DNA of 40,423 nucleotides from an uncultured bacterium (lineage in GTDB: Bacteria > Myxococcota_A > UBA796 > CAJQPC01), in contig CAJQPC010000119.1 in assembly GCA_905480105.1 (NCBI GenBank), positions 1 to 40,423 of the forward strand, written 5' to 3'. The notes under the pieces are model-generated. The model was given only the letters and a program-made list of their open reading frames with translations, searched no databases and was not told where the DNA came from. Shown here one piece after another: positions 17,356 through 27,061 of the stretch. The number at the start of each line of letters is the position of its first letter. The stretch's first letter is position 1. The position numbers and the translations under genes are program-made.

Positions 17356-18100
17356 ATGGTCAATCCTGGCCAAGCACCCGGCTCAGCCAAGTATTTGGGA
17401 GAGCCGCGAGACTCCAGCATCCACATCGATCTGATCGCCTACACCCCAGATACGGTGACAGCACTGGATGATGTGAGCGCCCAGGAGGCCTGCAGCGCCC
17501 TGGAAAACGGAGGTATTTCCTGGGTTGATGTCGACGGAATCCACGACGCAGTCATGGTCAAGAGGGTGGCCGAGCGTTTCCAGATCCATCCCCTCTCGGT
17601 CGAAGACGTGCTCAACCCCAAGGGGCGCCCCAAAGCTGAGTACTACCCCAAATACATCTACGTCGTACTGCGCATGGTCACGCGCGACCCAGAAGACGAC
17701 GCCCTGGACACCGAGCAAGTCTCCCTCTTCATGGGACAAGACTTTGTGCTCACGCTCACCTGACGCGTGGATCAAGCCTGCAACCCAGCCCTACCTTCGC
17801 GACTTGAGCGACAATCTCGCGGAGGAGGTGGAGACCATCGACCTGCTGCGGGCGACCTGTCAGTCTCTCTTAGACCTGTACAACGCAGGCCAGACCCAGC
17901 GCACAAACGACGAAATGCGCGTGCTGACGGTCATCGCCACCCTCTTCATCCCCCTGACCTTCATCACCGGCCTGTACGGGATGAACTTCGACAACATGCC
18001 AGGGCTACACAGCCGCTACGGCTACTACATCGCCTTGGGACTGATGGTCCTGACCACCGCCGGGTTGCTGGGGTATTTCCGCTACGAGCGCTGGCTCTGA
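17356..18100 (+). pseudogene. corA: Disrupted CorA-type magnesium/cobalt transporter
   Basis: The first part (17356-17763) encodes the CorA N-terminal cytoplasmic domain through EQVSLFMGQDFVLTLT and then hits TGA. In another frame, from about 17762 to 18100, the sequence resumes with IKPATQPYLRDL, SLLDLYNAGQTQRTNDEMRVLTVIATLFIPLTFITG, the signature YGMNF, and the second membrane helix ending YERWL. About 100 residues of the family's central helical stalk, normally between these two segments, are absent. The gene therefore carries both an internal deletion and a frameshift. The start has GGGAG six bases upstream. A functional pore would need the missing stalk, so this is a probable pseudogene; an assembly or sequencing fault is the alternative. 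Confidence 0.85.
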
Positions 18101-18112
18101 AGAAGCGTCCTA

Positions 18113-18129
18113 AGCCCAGCCTCCGGGCT
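18113..18129 (+). terminator. Weak hairpin after corA remnant
   Basis: A five-base stem (AGCCC/GGGCT) with a seven-base loop lies 13 bases after the corA stop, followed by only a short T run. It sits between convergent genes and could end transcription, but it is weak. Confidence 0.25.
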
Positions 18130-18171
18130 CGTTTGAGTCCACTTTCCGCAACATGGTCCCTGTAGACCCCC

Positions 18172-19977
18172 TTAGGCAGCCTGGACCAACACGCCTTCTA
18201 TACAGGCCTGGCGTTGAATGGAATTGACGACCCGGTCCGTGAGGCACTGCCCGGCGCGAGCAAGCAAACGGCCGTTTTCGTCCACCACGTCCTCCTCCAG
18301 AACCATGCCTTGCTGCAGAGCCCAAAGCGGCGTTCGGTCGACCTCTTCGACGGTGGGCATGGCCATTAAGACATCGCTGATTCCGTGGCCGTAGTCGTTC
18401 GTCGCTAGGGCCCGCTGCCTAGCCTGACTCAGGGGCGCCCCGTGTGCACGCTCTTCCATGAGCACGCGCATGAGATGCAAGGCGCCGTCCATCTCCCGCC
18501 CGATGGGCTGAGGCCCCACGCTGAAACTGAGAGCGGTGCCTACGCACTCTGCACCATCCTTTTCCAATTTCTGAAAGAACCCCCGCTGATCTCGACTGGA
18601 TACCTGAAGGTCGTGCAGCAAGCCCATCAGCACCGCGGAGACCACAAAGACGTCTTGATCCCGATTCAGCTCTGCAGCGAGCTTGGGGATCAGCTCCAGC
18701 TGATTCGCCGTCGCCGCGAAGCGGCTGGGATCCATCGCCACCAGGGTCTGCGCAAGACCAGTCAGCAGGCTCTGCGACGCAAATGTGTGCTTTAAAGGGG
18801 CCGGTTTGGGCACGGGGGTCGGCAACTCAACGCGGGTAGCATTGGCACTCTGAGGCCGAAGCGAGTGTGCCCGGTTGACGCTCTTGGCCCGAAGCGCTTC
18901 CCAAGCCTCCGGCTCCAAAGCGATGCCTTGTGCAGTGACCCAGCTCTCATCGATGCTTCGGCTGGCGACCAGAGAAGAAGCCAGATGAACCGCCGCGCCC
19001 ATGGACCCGTTTTGGCCTTGGACTTTACTGGGCTCGCGTGCCCCCGCGACAGCGCTGACCCAATCTTTCGGAAAGCCCCAAAGCTCCAAGAGAGCGGCGC
19101 CCAACTGGGGAACATCAAAGCCCAGGGTGCGGCGCTGATAGCTGGCTTGCTCCGAGTCAATCTTGTTGCCCAGGTTTGCTGAGTGCAGCTCCAGCGCCAT
19201 CGCTGCGCGTCCCACAGACTCCAACAGTCCAACGGTGTAGACCTGCTCGGAAGGGGCATGCACCTTCAGCGCGACGGCAAGCTCAGCGACCTGAATCGCA
19301 CGTCGGGAGAAGGACTCGGTGTCAAAGTCGGGGTCTACCGTGGTGGGCCAGTCCAGATTGAGCAGTGCCTGAATCACCTCGCAAACACCCAGCAGCTTCA
19401 CCGCGCCATGAATGGGCCGAAAGGAGCCAGCTAAACCCGGGTCCATGCTCAGTCCCCACCGCAGCACCTGACACGCCAGCACCGGATCTTGCCGGAGCAC
19501 CTCCACCAGCCCCTCGGGCTCCGTCTGGCCCATCAGGCCGCGCAACTCCGCCAGGGCCCAGGGCGTGACCGGGAGCAGCTCGAGCCGTCCCAACAAAGAG
19601 CGCCCACGGGTGTTGACCAAGCGCGAGCGAGTCCGGCGCATGTCGGCGACTGCGCCGATCACGCCACGGACGTTCTCGCTCCAAGACACCATGCGTTGGG
19701 CAGCCGTTCCCCCAGCCAAGATCCCGTCCAAAGTCTCCGTATGCGACAAACCGATGCGAAAGATTTCCGGCCGCTGGAGCGCCAGATCCTCTAAGACCTG
19801 TGCCCCTGGACTGTTTTGGTCGACGAGCTCTACAAGCACCGCGTCAGGCGTTTGCCGACCGGTGACCGAGGCCACCATCTCAGGGGAGTCTACGACTGAG
19901 ACGCTCACCCCGGACTGCCGGAGCCGAGCGATCAGGCCTGAGAGTGCGCCGCTCGAGCTGAGGATGAGGATGTTCAT
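18172..19977 (-). CDS. HDOD-domain signalling protein with degenerate receiver
   Basis: This 601-residue cytoplasmic protein has three parts. Residues 1-120 look like a response-regulator receiver fold (NILILSSSGALSGLIARL, DAVLVELVD), but the acidic pocket is missing and Glu stands where the phosphoacceptor Asp is usual, so phosphorylation is unlikely. Residues 130-330 match an HDOD domain (LELLPVTPWALAELRGLM, VLRQDPVLACQVLRWG, HGAVKLLGVCEVIQALLNL, VYTVGLLESVGRAAM). The last 60 residues (LQQGMVLEEDVVDENGRLLARAGQ) resemble the segment that precedes HD-GYP domains in c-di-GMP phosphodiesterases. ATG 19977 is used; an upstream in-frame TTG at 19995 is less likely. The role is inferred as signalling. 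Confidence 0.83.
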   Translation of the reverse strand: MNILILSSSGALSGLIARLRQSGVSVSVVDSPEMVASVTGRQTPDAVLVELVDQNSPGAQVLEDLALQRPEIFRIGLSHTETLDGILAGGTAAQRMVSWSENVRGVIGAVADMRRTRSRLVNTRGRSLLGRLELLPVTPWALAELRGLMGQTEPEGLVEVLRQDPVLACQVLRWGLSMDPGLAGSFRPIHGAVKLLGVCEVIQALLNLDWPTTVDPDFDTESFSRRAIQVAELAVALKVHAPSEQVYTVGLLESVGRAAMALELHSANLGNKIDSEQASYQRRTLGFDVPQLGAALLELWGFPKDWVSAVAGAREPSKVQGQNGSMGAAVHLASSLVASRSIDESWVTAQGIALEPEAWEALRAKSVNRAHSLRPQSANATRVELPTPVPKPAPLKHTFASQSLLTGLAQTLVAMDPSRFAATANQLELIPKLAAELNRDQDVFVVSAVLMGLLHDLQVSSRDQRGFFQKLEKDGAECVGTALSFSVGPQPIGREMDGALHLMRVLMEERAHGAPLSQARQRALATNDYGHGISDVLMAMPTVEEVDRTPLWALQQGMVLEEDVVDENGRLLARAGQCLTDRVVNSIQRQACIEGVLVQAA

Positions 19978-20066
19978 GGCCACTTGATCGGACAAAGCCC
20001 TTGGAGCATTAGCCCCAGGTCCTAAAGATGCGCCGGCTTAAACCGGAACTTCCAAAAAAGAAGCCT

Positions 20067-20900
20067 TTAAACGCCCTGCATCTCCCGACCGTTCATCTCC
20101 AGGTCCCGGTACTGCTGGTCTGGCGTGCAGATTCCGGCCGCGCGCAAGGCCAGCTTGACCCGCTCAGTCACATCCGAGGCGAAGGCCTTCTCGTAGCGGG
20201 CATCAAAGACGTAGGCCTTGATGCGAATGACCGTGACGAAGCGCTCGCCCATGAACTCGTCGCTGACCAAGGAGGTCATGGGCTTGTCCAAGAAGACGTA
20301 GCGAGAAGTCGCGGTAGCCTCTTCGATGAGTCGGCGGGCGGCGACAAAGTCCTCTGCGGCCCCCAGGTAAAAGGGGATGACCACCATGCAGTCCAGCGCA
20401 CCGGCGTTTGCGGAGGCACTGGCCTCGTTCAGAAACTTGTTGTTGGGGATAGTGACCAGGTTGTCATCCAGGGTGATCATTCGGACTGAGCGCAGACCAA
20501 TCTCGCTGATCTCACCGTAGTAGCCACCAAAAGCCACCCGATCCCCCACCTGAAACGGCTCATCCATCAGCAGGATGACCCCCGCCATGAGCGACGCCAG
20601 AAGATCTTTAAAAGCAAAACCGACCGCAACACCGATCGTACCCGCGACAGCGATCAGTGCCTCGGACTCCAGCACCACAACGCTGGAGACGGTAATGCCG
20701 AAAAGGATGACGTAGACGGAGAAGCGTAGCAGGGCACTGAGCTTCTTGAAGAGCAGTCGTTGATTTCCAAAGCGCTCGCCCAGGTCATCCAAGAACCCAA
20801 GCGCCAAGCGATTGAGCACCAGACCAACGACCAGAATGCCAATCGCGAAGGGAACCCGCTGCAGATTGATGAACTGCAGAAGCTGTTGGGTGTCATCCAT
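20067..20900 (-). CDS. Small MscS-family mechanosensitive channel
   Basis: This 277-residue inner-membrane channel releases solutes when membrane tension rises. Two N-terminal hydrophobic segments (PFAIGILVVGLVLNRLAL; FSVYVILFGITVSSVVVL) precede the pore helix (LIAVAGTIGVAVGFAFKDLLASLMAGVILLMDEPFQVGD), rich in Gly/Ala as in MscS. The beta domain follows (VAFGGYYGEISEIGLRSVRMITLDDNLVTIPNNKFLNE), then the C-terminal alpha/beta domain. The length is close to E. coli MscS. An ATG at 20900 directly follows a possible GTG start. It lies 35 bases after pilA on the same strand and upstream of the HDOD gene. Confidence 0.93.
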   Translation of the reverse strand: MDDTQQLLQFINLQRVPFAIGILVVGLVLNRLALGFLDDLGERFGNQRLLFKKLSALLRFSVYVILFGITVSSVVVLESEALIAVAGTIGVAVGFAFKDLLASLMAGVILLMDEPFQVGDRVAFGGYYGEISEIGLRSVRMITLDDNLVTIPNNKFLNEASASANAGALDCMVVIPFYLGAAEDFVAARRLIEEATATSRYVFLDKPMTSLVSDEFMGERFVTVIRIKAYVFDARYEKAFASDVTERVKLALRAAGICTPDQQYRDLEMNGREMQGV

Positions 20901-20935
20901 CACTGGAGTCTACACTGACTGCCCAGCCACTGGGC

Positions 20936-21376
20936 TTAGTACACGCTGGCGTGGGAGTTCAGGCTCGGACCGATGCTGCGGGTTGCCGTGTACTCCGCGG
21001 CAACCGAGTCGCCGTCCACGTCCATTTTTCCCATCACCACGAAATCACCGCCGGTGGTGACCACCGAATAGGCTCCGCGGACCAACCCATCCGGCTCCCA
21101 AGACAGCTCATCAAAGCCGGGGTTGCCGATCCAAGTCACCTGCACCTTCCCCGGCAGGGCGGCCGGCGACTGAGCCGCAGACACGAACTTGTCCTCCAAA
21201 GCCTCGTAGGCGACCTCGCTGGCCTTGATGGCCTGCACGTTCGGCGCCAGCTCTGCACGCTTAGAACGCAGCTGCAATTCCAAGAAGCTGGGAATGGCAA
21301 TCGACGCGAGAAGACCGATGATTGCCACGACAATCATCAGCTCGACCAGGGTAAATGCGTTTCGAGGTTTGTTCAC
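20936..21376 (-). CDS. pilA: Type IV pilin-like protein (PilA)
   Basis: This 146-residue prepilin has a short leader and the class III methylation/cleavage signature: NAFTLVELMIVVAIIGLLASIAIP, with Glu5 of the mature chain present. Cleavage would fall after Ala7, where Gly is usual. The globular part carries VQAIKASEVAYEALEDKF and a C-terminus of SLNSHASVY with no cysteine pair, so it lacks the disulfide loop of many pilins. The start is GTG at 21376; a TTG at 21412 would make an 18-residue-plus leader. It could be a major pilin or a minor pseudopilin. No pil assembly genes lie nearby. It is 47 bases downstream of the DUF839-like gene. Confidence 0.88.
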   Translation of the reverse strand: MNKPRNAFTLVELMIVVAIIGLLASIAIPSFLELQLRSKRAELAPNVQAIKASEVAYEALEDKFVSAAQSPAALPGKVQVTWIGNPGFDELSWEPDGLVRGAYSVVTTGGDFVVMGKMDVDGDSVAAEYTATRSIGPSLNSHASVY

Positions 21377-21423
21377 GCTGCGAAAAGTACCAAACCCTGA
21401 AGGGCTTTTCAATAGAAAAGCAG

Positions 21424-23232
21424 TCAGTTTTTTGGCATCTTGAACGGGCCTAAGTAACCCACAATGCTGGCCATATGTTTGGTGTCCGGCCCCAGCGGCG
21501 CTGGCGCCGAGCTTCCATCAACTTGCGGATGCTGAACGCTGGCGAGCAAATAACCAAACTCGCCAATCTCGTACCAGAAAAAGCCGGTGATCTCCGCATG
21601 ATGCGGGGTGCTTAACACCGGGACCTGGGTGCCAGTGGCAGGCAGCCAGGCCCACAGCAGATTGTTGGTGTGCAACCCGCTGTCCTCGCCGATGAACACC
21701 AGCCCCTGACCGGGTAGACCGGTAATGTTGTCGGGGTTGGCCAGGATGTCCTGGGGGCCGCGTCCTTCAACGGTCCGCTCTCCGCCCACCTTCTGGTCTA
21801 AGCGCGTGAGAACTCGCTGGGACTGGATGGGTTCGCCGTCGGTGTCACTGGATTTGCCCAAGCGTCCGCCAAAGACTCCGCCGCACTCCGAGAGGGGGGC
21901 GTCGATCTGGTCCAACGCGAGCGTTCCGCTGTAGCCGGGGGGGACCACTGGATTGCCAGCAAGCATGCTGGACTTGGAGGTCGACAGGGCCAGCCAGAGC
22001 TCTTGGGTTTCAGCCAAGTAGGCCACGCCCTCTCCCTTCTCCAGCTCGACCGTCGCTCCCATCAAGGCGGCGTAGCGGCGGGTCTCCAAGCGCGAGGCCA
22101 CCATGGCCAGCTGCTCGACGCTCTCAAAGCGCTCTCCGGGCTCCGCCAAAGCCAAGCACTCCATCCGGCCCGAGGAATGCACCAACTGAAGTTCCTCGGA
22201 GCAGAGCCCGTCTTGACCAGGGTCCGCTGCGACGAAGAGCTCGTCGAAGCGCACTGGGTCGTCGGACTCGATAAAGGGGCTCAGCTCAGCATCGGATGCC
22301 CGGCCCAAGTTGACCCAAGACAGCTTGCCCTGGGCGGTACCGCTCTCCTGCTCCCAGCGAGCAGCGTAGAGGGCCCCCCCGCTCAAGTCCTGGGCGCTGT
22401 CACTCACGAACATAAAAAAGCCCGACCCGCGGCTGTTGTCATCGGAGAGGTAGACGGTCTTGTCGTCGTCCACGACCAGAGCGATCTCGTGAGAGAAGCG
22501 GCCCATCGCATAGTGCTTCACACCTGTGGTGCTGCCGTCCTGGGTGATGGTGAACTCGGGGACCCAGCCGTAGCGGTAGGGCTGTGTGCCGCCGTGGTCT
22601 TTGAAAGCGCGCGGCAGTGAGCCGTTCCAATACCTGTTGCCCTGGATCTCCAAGGTGGCCGGGTCAAAGTAGCGGGCGTCTGGCTCATATTCCTCGGAGG
22701 AGAGAAAGCTGCCCCAATGGGTGACCTGGCCGGCGCAAGGCGTGTAGACACCGCCCGCGTGCTCCAGGCTGTCGATGAGCGCGCTCTCCCCCACTGCGCT
22801 CAGCAGACCGTCGGGGCCCTGCTCAATCCGTGTACGGGCCACGCCACCGCGACTGCACTCCAGGTGAGTGAGCATCCAGAGGGTCTCTCCAGTCTGCATG
22901 AGGGCGTTGAAATCGGCCTCGTTACAAAAGTCCGTGAAGGGCTTTCGCTCGGCCAGATAGGGGCTACCGTCGGGGTGGTTCAGTGCACCCAAGCCCTGCT
23001 CTCCGATGCTGCGGAGGGGGTGCCAGCCAGTCTGTGGGGTAGCCCAGGCGGCGCTCTCTGGAGCCAGCTCAGCAGCAAGTACGGTATCGGCGGGCAGAGC
23101 GCTCAGGTCCAAGCCAACAAAGCGGAGCTTAGGGAGTGGCTCGGGCGCAGGCTGAGCGACCGGCTGAGGCATCTCAGGGGCCTTGGGGCAAGCGACAAAA
23201 GTAGAGAGGACCATCAGGGACAGGGACAACAT
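21424..23232 (-). CDS. PhoX/DUF839-like lipoprotein
   Basis: This 602-residue exported lipoprotein has a leader ending FVAC (Cys15) and a Pro-rich spacer. The mature part resembles the DUF839/PhoX family of calcium-dependent phosphatase-like six-bladed propellers. Matching segments are the early LTHLECSRGG, FTITQDGSTTGVKHYAMGRFSHEIALVV, VYLSDDNSRGSGFFMFVSD, VEKGEGVAYLAETQELWLAL-type segments, and PDNITGLPGQGLVFIGEDSG. PhoX itself is a Tat substrate; I see no twin-arginine motif here. Met at 23232 is chosen for the signal peptide and a GGAG eight bases upstream, although the frame continues to 23337. The activity is unproven. Confidence 0.82.
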   Translation of the reverse strand: MLSLSLMVLSTFVACPKAPEMPQPVAQPAPEPLPKLRFVGLDLSALPADTVLAAELAPESAAWATPQTGWHPLRSIGEQGLGALNHPDGSPYLAERKPFTDFCNEADFNALMQTGETLWMLTHLECSRGGVARTRIEQGPDGLLSAVGESALIDSLEHAGGVYTPCAGQVTHWGSFLSSEEYEPDARYFDPATLEIQGNRYWNGSLPRAFKDHGGTQPYRYGWVPEFTITQDGSTTGVKHYAMGRFSHEIALVVDDDKTVYLSDDNSRGSGFFMFVSDSAQDLSGGALYAARWEQESGTAQGKLSWVNLGRASDAELSPFIESDDPVRFDELFVAADPGQDGLCSEELQLVHSSGRMECLALAEPGERFESVEQLAMVASRLETRRYAALMGATVELEKGEGVAYLAETQELWLALSTSKSSMLAGNPVVPPGYSGTLALDQIDAPLSECGGVFGGRLGKSSDTDGEPIQSQRVLTRLDQKVGGERTVEGRGPQDILANPDNITGLPGQGLVFIGEDSGLHTNNLLWAWLPATGTQVPVLSTPHHAEITGFFWYEIGEFGYLLASVQHPQVDGSSAPAPLGPDTKHMASIVGYLGPFKMPKN

Positions 23233-23363
23233 GGGCAGACTCCGCGAGATTGACAGAGGCTTATCTCGGCGGGCTGCTTGAGCGACTTCGAAACCAAGCG
23301 CACAGCCGAAGGGCCTCCGAAAAGCAATGCGCTCCATGCGGCCGCAGGTCGCCCGCTATGCCC

Positions 23364-26300
23364 TCAAGTCCGCCAATCCAACAAGTTTCGCCGCCACAAC
23401 GTCCGAGTAATTCGCGCTTGCTGTCTCAGGTTCACCCGCAGCCTACTCCGCCCTCGCTCCAGGAACCCCCGGCCGCGCAGCACCTGAAGAGAGCTACGCA
23501 CTGCAGCCGCATTCATGTTGTTGACCGACGCCAGCTCGTCCTCGCTCAAACTGTCCTGCATGCGGATGGCCGAGAGCAAGAAGAGCTCAGGCTCGCCCAG
23601 ACCTTCGGCCAAGTCCTCACGGAGGGCCTTGCCCATACGCACTTGGACCACCCCCTGCTCGGTGAGCTTGAGACTCTCCGCCCAGAGGCGCATGGCGACC
23701 GCTGGGTTCCCCAAGCTGGCCTCGCCCAAGACACGGAAAAAGGCCACTGTGGCCCGCTCCAGCTCGCCATCGACATCGCCCGAAAGCGCGCCACCGCGGA
23801 CCAGGGCGTTAAAGTCCACCCGAAAGCCCGCGGCCTGTGTGCGCCCTACGACCAACCGGCGCAGCTGAGACTCGGTCATGGACGGCACTTCCAACACATG
23901 GTGGAAGAGGTGCACCTTGAGGAGGCGCTGCAGGCGAGAGAGATAGGCCCAGGCAGGCAAGTGGAACGTAAGCAGCCAGAAGTGCTTTTCCCCCAAGCGC
24001 CCGACGAGCTCGAATAGGGCCTGCATGGCACTAAAGCCGCCGACTTGACGCAGAAAGGCGTCCTCGGCGTGCTCGATGACCAGGATGCTCGCAGGCCGCA
24101 GCAACAAGGCCGCCTCCAGCTCGTTTAGATCGGCACACTGAGGCAGATCTAACTCCTCAGCGATCCATAGAATCAGCTCGTTTTCGCTGAGGATCCGGCG
24201 ATTCAACGTCATGCGGCGAACGCCCAGCCCCCGCTGGGCCAGCTCGGAACAGACCCCCTTGAGCCAAGTGCCGCGCCCCATGCCGCGGTCACCGACCAGC
24301 GCCAAGGTTCCCTGGCTCTCTTTGGCCTGCCAAGAATTCAGAGCGTTGTAGAAGACCTGGTCCAGATCGGGCCTATGCACCGGGTCGACGGTTTCGGGAG
24401 ACAGGATCGCTGACGCCAGAGAAGCGGGAATGGGCTCCCCGCCGCTCTCCTCCTCCTGCTTGTCGCTCATCGAGTAGCGATAGAAGAGATTCAGGGCGCG
24501 CCCCAGGGGGCTGTTCTCCCCGGCCCTGGACTGAAGCTGGCGCCAAACCCAAGCAGAGCTGAGCAGCACCAAATCGGCCAAAGCTCGGGCCCACTGGGTG
24601 AGCACAGGCTGCGCGGGCTCCGTGGTGAGCATGTTGCGGATTCGGTCCAGCCCACCCTGGCGGCGCATCAACTCACGCAAGGTCGGCTCCCAGCTGTGCA
24701 GCAGCATCAAGCAGAGGCCCAGCAACAACGCGCTGAAGCCCATCATGAGCAAGGTGTGCAGGGCGTCCGCGTTGAGCAGATCCAACGAGAGGTAGGAGAC
24801 GAACTGTCTCGCGATCAGCCAACCGAGCAGGAAGCGCAAGGTGCGCTCTCCCAGATCAAAGCCCTTCTGACTGCCGTGAATCAAGGCAGGCCGGGTGCTC
24901 GGGTGCTTGGCCACAGCCAGAGCATAGAGTCGTACCAGGGACCGAAAGAGCAGGACTTGGACCGCAACAAGGAGCAGCAGTCCGGATTCTGGCGAGAACT
25001 CTTGGACTGGGCTTCGGAGCACACAGACCACCACCAGATCAAGCAGAGCACGCAGGGCCAGGGCCAGGGGCTCCCCCATCTGAAGAGTCGCGGCACCTTC
25101 TAACGATCGCTGGTTTTTGGCGCGCTCGTTGAGCAGTCGCTCGCACAACTGCGCCACGCGGACGCGAATCATCTGCCAAATCACCAAACCCGCAGACAGC
25201 TTGAGGAGTCCCCAGATCAAGGTGCCCCAAAAGCCCACCGATCGCAGATTTTGCTGGAGTGTCAACAGACGTTCGCTGCCCAAGCTGAGTAGCCGCGGCA
25301 CGACGACGCGCAGCTCCAAGCTGAGCTCCCCGAAGAGCTGCGAGCGGTCCTGCTGACGTTGGCCTACACCAATGTCGACCCGGGTGCCGGCACGAAGCTC
25401 CTTGGCGTTCTCCAGCATGGAGACAACCTGCACTTGATGCTCAAAGGCCTTGGCCTCCTCCCGGATGGCGATCTTATCCATCTGAACCAAGACCTCGTTC
25501 CAAGTGTCCAAGCGCTCCTGGACCTTCACCCGCTGCGCGGCAACCGGAACGCTCTCTACCCTGTCTCGATCCATGGCCAACTGGGTGCGGCTGGCTTGAG
25601 CCTCCCGGCGGATCTGAGCGGCAAGCTCCTCACGCTCACGCGTGATCTGCCCACTTTCGATGGCCTGGCGCCGAAGTTCTTGGACCGAGGCACGCACCTT
25701 GGTGTACACCGCATCTACGGCAGCTTGACGCTCGCCACCCAAGACGGAGAGGCCCCTGGCGATCGCCAAGTCGGCACTCAGAGTGTCCAGCTGGGACTGA
25801 AATCCTGTCAGCTGCTCCTGGTAGCCGCTCTCCTGAGCATCCAAGCGGGCCTTGTGGCCGGCGGCCAGGTCGTAGTCGTCGGCAACGCTGGTCAGGACTT
25901 GGGCGACCCAGCGCTGGGCCTCGTCTAGTGCAAGCGCTTGGGCTTGGTCAGCCTCCTGACGGGCCGTCTCAGCCTGCTCCAAGTTTTTGAACTGCTCGTC
26001 GTCCGCCTCGTCTTGCTCCAAGAGCAAGTTCTCACTGCGCGTTAGGCAGTCTTGAATCCGACTGCGCTCCACAGCGTCCAGCAACGTCCAGGCTTGGGAA
26101 ATGGGATCCGTGCCCGCCTGACTCAGGCGAGCATCCAGCACCGCAATGGCCGCCTGGAGCGCGTCCACATCCTGCACGGGCAGGGGCTCTTCCGACTCGA
26201 AGCGCTGACGCTGGCCGTCTAGCCAAGCCAACAAGACCGGCTCGGCTGTGCCGTCCGAGAGCAGCAGCGCCGAGGTGATGCGTCGGGCAGCAAAGGGGGC

Positions 26301-26966
26301 GCGCAAGGGGTCGGAGAGGCCCTGGAGCTCCGGGCCGAGATCTAGCTGGGCATTGGGCTGGATGGCGATGGTCAGCAAGGCACCTTGAAGCTGCTCCAAT
26401 CGGGCACGCTCCTGATCCAGTCGGGCGACCTCTTCTATGAGCCGACTCCTCTCAGCCGCGTCCTCAGTCGCGTGCCAGGCCTGGGTGCGCTCCGCGCGCG
26501 CTTCCGTCAGTTCCTGCTCCAAAGAAGCACGCTGCATCCCCGGATACTCCCAGAGCAGAGCCTCCATCGAGAGCAGCGAGCGCCGCCGAAGCGCGTCTGC
26601 CTTTTCTTCGGCTGCCAAGGCACGACTCCGAGCCTGGGTCAGGCGCTCCGCGGTGCGAGCGTCCACCTCCCCAAGCTCGGCCCGAGACTCCAAAGCCCGG
26701 GCGCGGGCTGCCTGGTCCAAGAGTGCCAGCCGGCCCGAGAGCCAAGCGGGGTCCAACCAGTCCCCTCCCGCGAGCTCGGGAAAGGCCCGCTCAAGGGCTC
26801 CCTGGCCCTCGAAGTAGCGCTCCCCTGCACGCACCTGAGCCTGGGCCGAGGCCAAGCGGGCAGCGTAAGACGGCAACTCTCGCTGTTCTGCTAAGGCTTG
26901 ATCAACCCCAGCGGAGTGAGCCGGCGTGCCACCAAGGGCGAAGAGAAGAAGGAGGTGCTGCAACAT
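23364..26966 (-). CDS. Large membrane protein with coiled-coil periplasmic region and P-loop ATPase-like domain
   Basis: This 1200-residue protein starts with a signal peptide ([13 protein letters not shown] to HSAG). About residues 20-560 are Ala/Glu/Gln/Arg-rich helices that should form coiled coils, resembling the periplasmic part of MscK-type proteins. From about 575 to 830 there are roughly six hydrophobic segments (for example [52 protein letters not shown]). No MscS pore or beta domain follows. Instead there is a P-loop ATPase-like module. Its Walker A-like GDRGMGRGT is at 892-900, with Arg in place of the Lys; its Walker B-like ILVIEHAED is around E965. The end ([33 protein letters not shown]) looks like a winged helix. 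The function is unknown. It diverges from ppa and lies between two MscS genes. Confidence 0.85.
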   Translation of the reverse strand: MLQHLLLLFALGGTPAHSAGVDQALAEQRELPSYAARLASAQAQVRAGERYFEGQGALERAFPELAGGDWLDPAWLSGRLALLDQAARARALESRAELGEVDARTAERLTQARSRALAAEEKADALRRRSLLSMEALLWEYPGMQRASLEQELTEARAERTQAWHATEDAAERSRLIEEVARLDQERARLEQLQGALLTIAIQPNAQLDLGPELQGLSDPLRAPFAARRITSALLLSDGTAEPVLLAWLDGQRQRFESEEPLPVQDVDALQAAIAVLDARLSQAGTDPISQAWTLLDAVERSRIQDCLTRSENLLLEQDEADDEQFKNLEQAETARQEADQAQALALDEAQRWVAQVLTSVADDYDLAAGHKARLDAQESGYQEQLTGFQSQLDTLSADLAIARGLSVLGGERQAAVDAVYTKVRASVQELRRQAIESGQITREREELAAQIRREAQASRTQLAMDRDRVESVPVAAQRVKVQERLDTWNEVLVQMDKIAIREEAKAFEHQVQVVSMLENAKELRAGTRVDIGVGQRQQDRSQLFGELSLELRVVVPRLLSLGSERLLTLQQNLRSVGFWGTLIWGLLKLSAGLVIWQMIRVRVAQLCERLLNERAKNQRSLEGAATLQMGEPLALALRALLDLVVVCVLRSPVQEFSPESGLLLLVAVQVLLFRSLVRLYALAVAKHPSTRPALIHGSQKGFDLGERTLRFLLGWLIARQFVSYLSLDLLNADALHTLLMMGFSALLLGLCLMLLHSWEPTLRELMRRQGGLDRIRNMLTTEPAQPVLTQWARALADLVLLSSAWVWRQLQSRAGENSPLGRALNLFYRYSMSDKQEEESGGEPIPASLASAILSPETVDPVHRPDLDQVFYNALNSWQAKESQGTLALVGDRGMGRGTWLKGVCSELAQRGLGVRRMTLNRRILSENELILWIAEELDLPQCADLNELEAALLLRPASILVIEHAEDAFLRQVGGFSAMQALFELVGRLGEKHFWLLTFHLPAWAYLSRLQRLLKVHLFHHVLEVPSMTESQLRRLVVGRTQAAGFRVDFNALVRGGALSGDVDGELERATVAFFRVLGEASLGNPAVAMRLWAESLKLTEQGVVQVRMGKALREDLAEGLGEPELFLLSAIRMQDSLSEDELASVNNMNAAAVRSSLQVLRGRGFLERGRSRLRVNLRQQARITRTLWRRNLLDWRT

Positions 26967-27051
26967 CTAAGGGGCAGTCTACATTGCGGAGGCATCCCCG
27001 CTCTCGCACCCTTCCGCCATGGGTTAGTCCGCGCAAAAACCTTCAGGACCC

Positions 27052-27056
27052 AGGAG
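27052..27056 (+). promoter_or_regulatory. Ribosome binding site fixing the GTG start of ppa
   Basis: AGGAG five bases before GTG 27062. The open frame extends back to 26723, but this site and the onset of family similarity place the start at the GTG. Confidence 0.85.
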
Positions 27057-27061
27057 CCCCC

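Noticed and set aside
19322..19684. Minus-strand frame inside the HDOD gene
   Set aside because: Lies wholly within the HDOD reading frame in another phase; composition typical of shadow frames in GC-rich DNA.
21377..21423. Possible sigma-54 promoter upstream of pilA
   Set aside because: The only GG...GC pair (TGGTAC...GCA) has the wrong spacing for a -24/-12 element.
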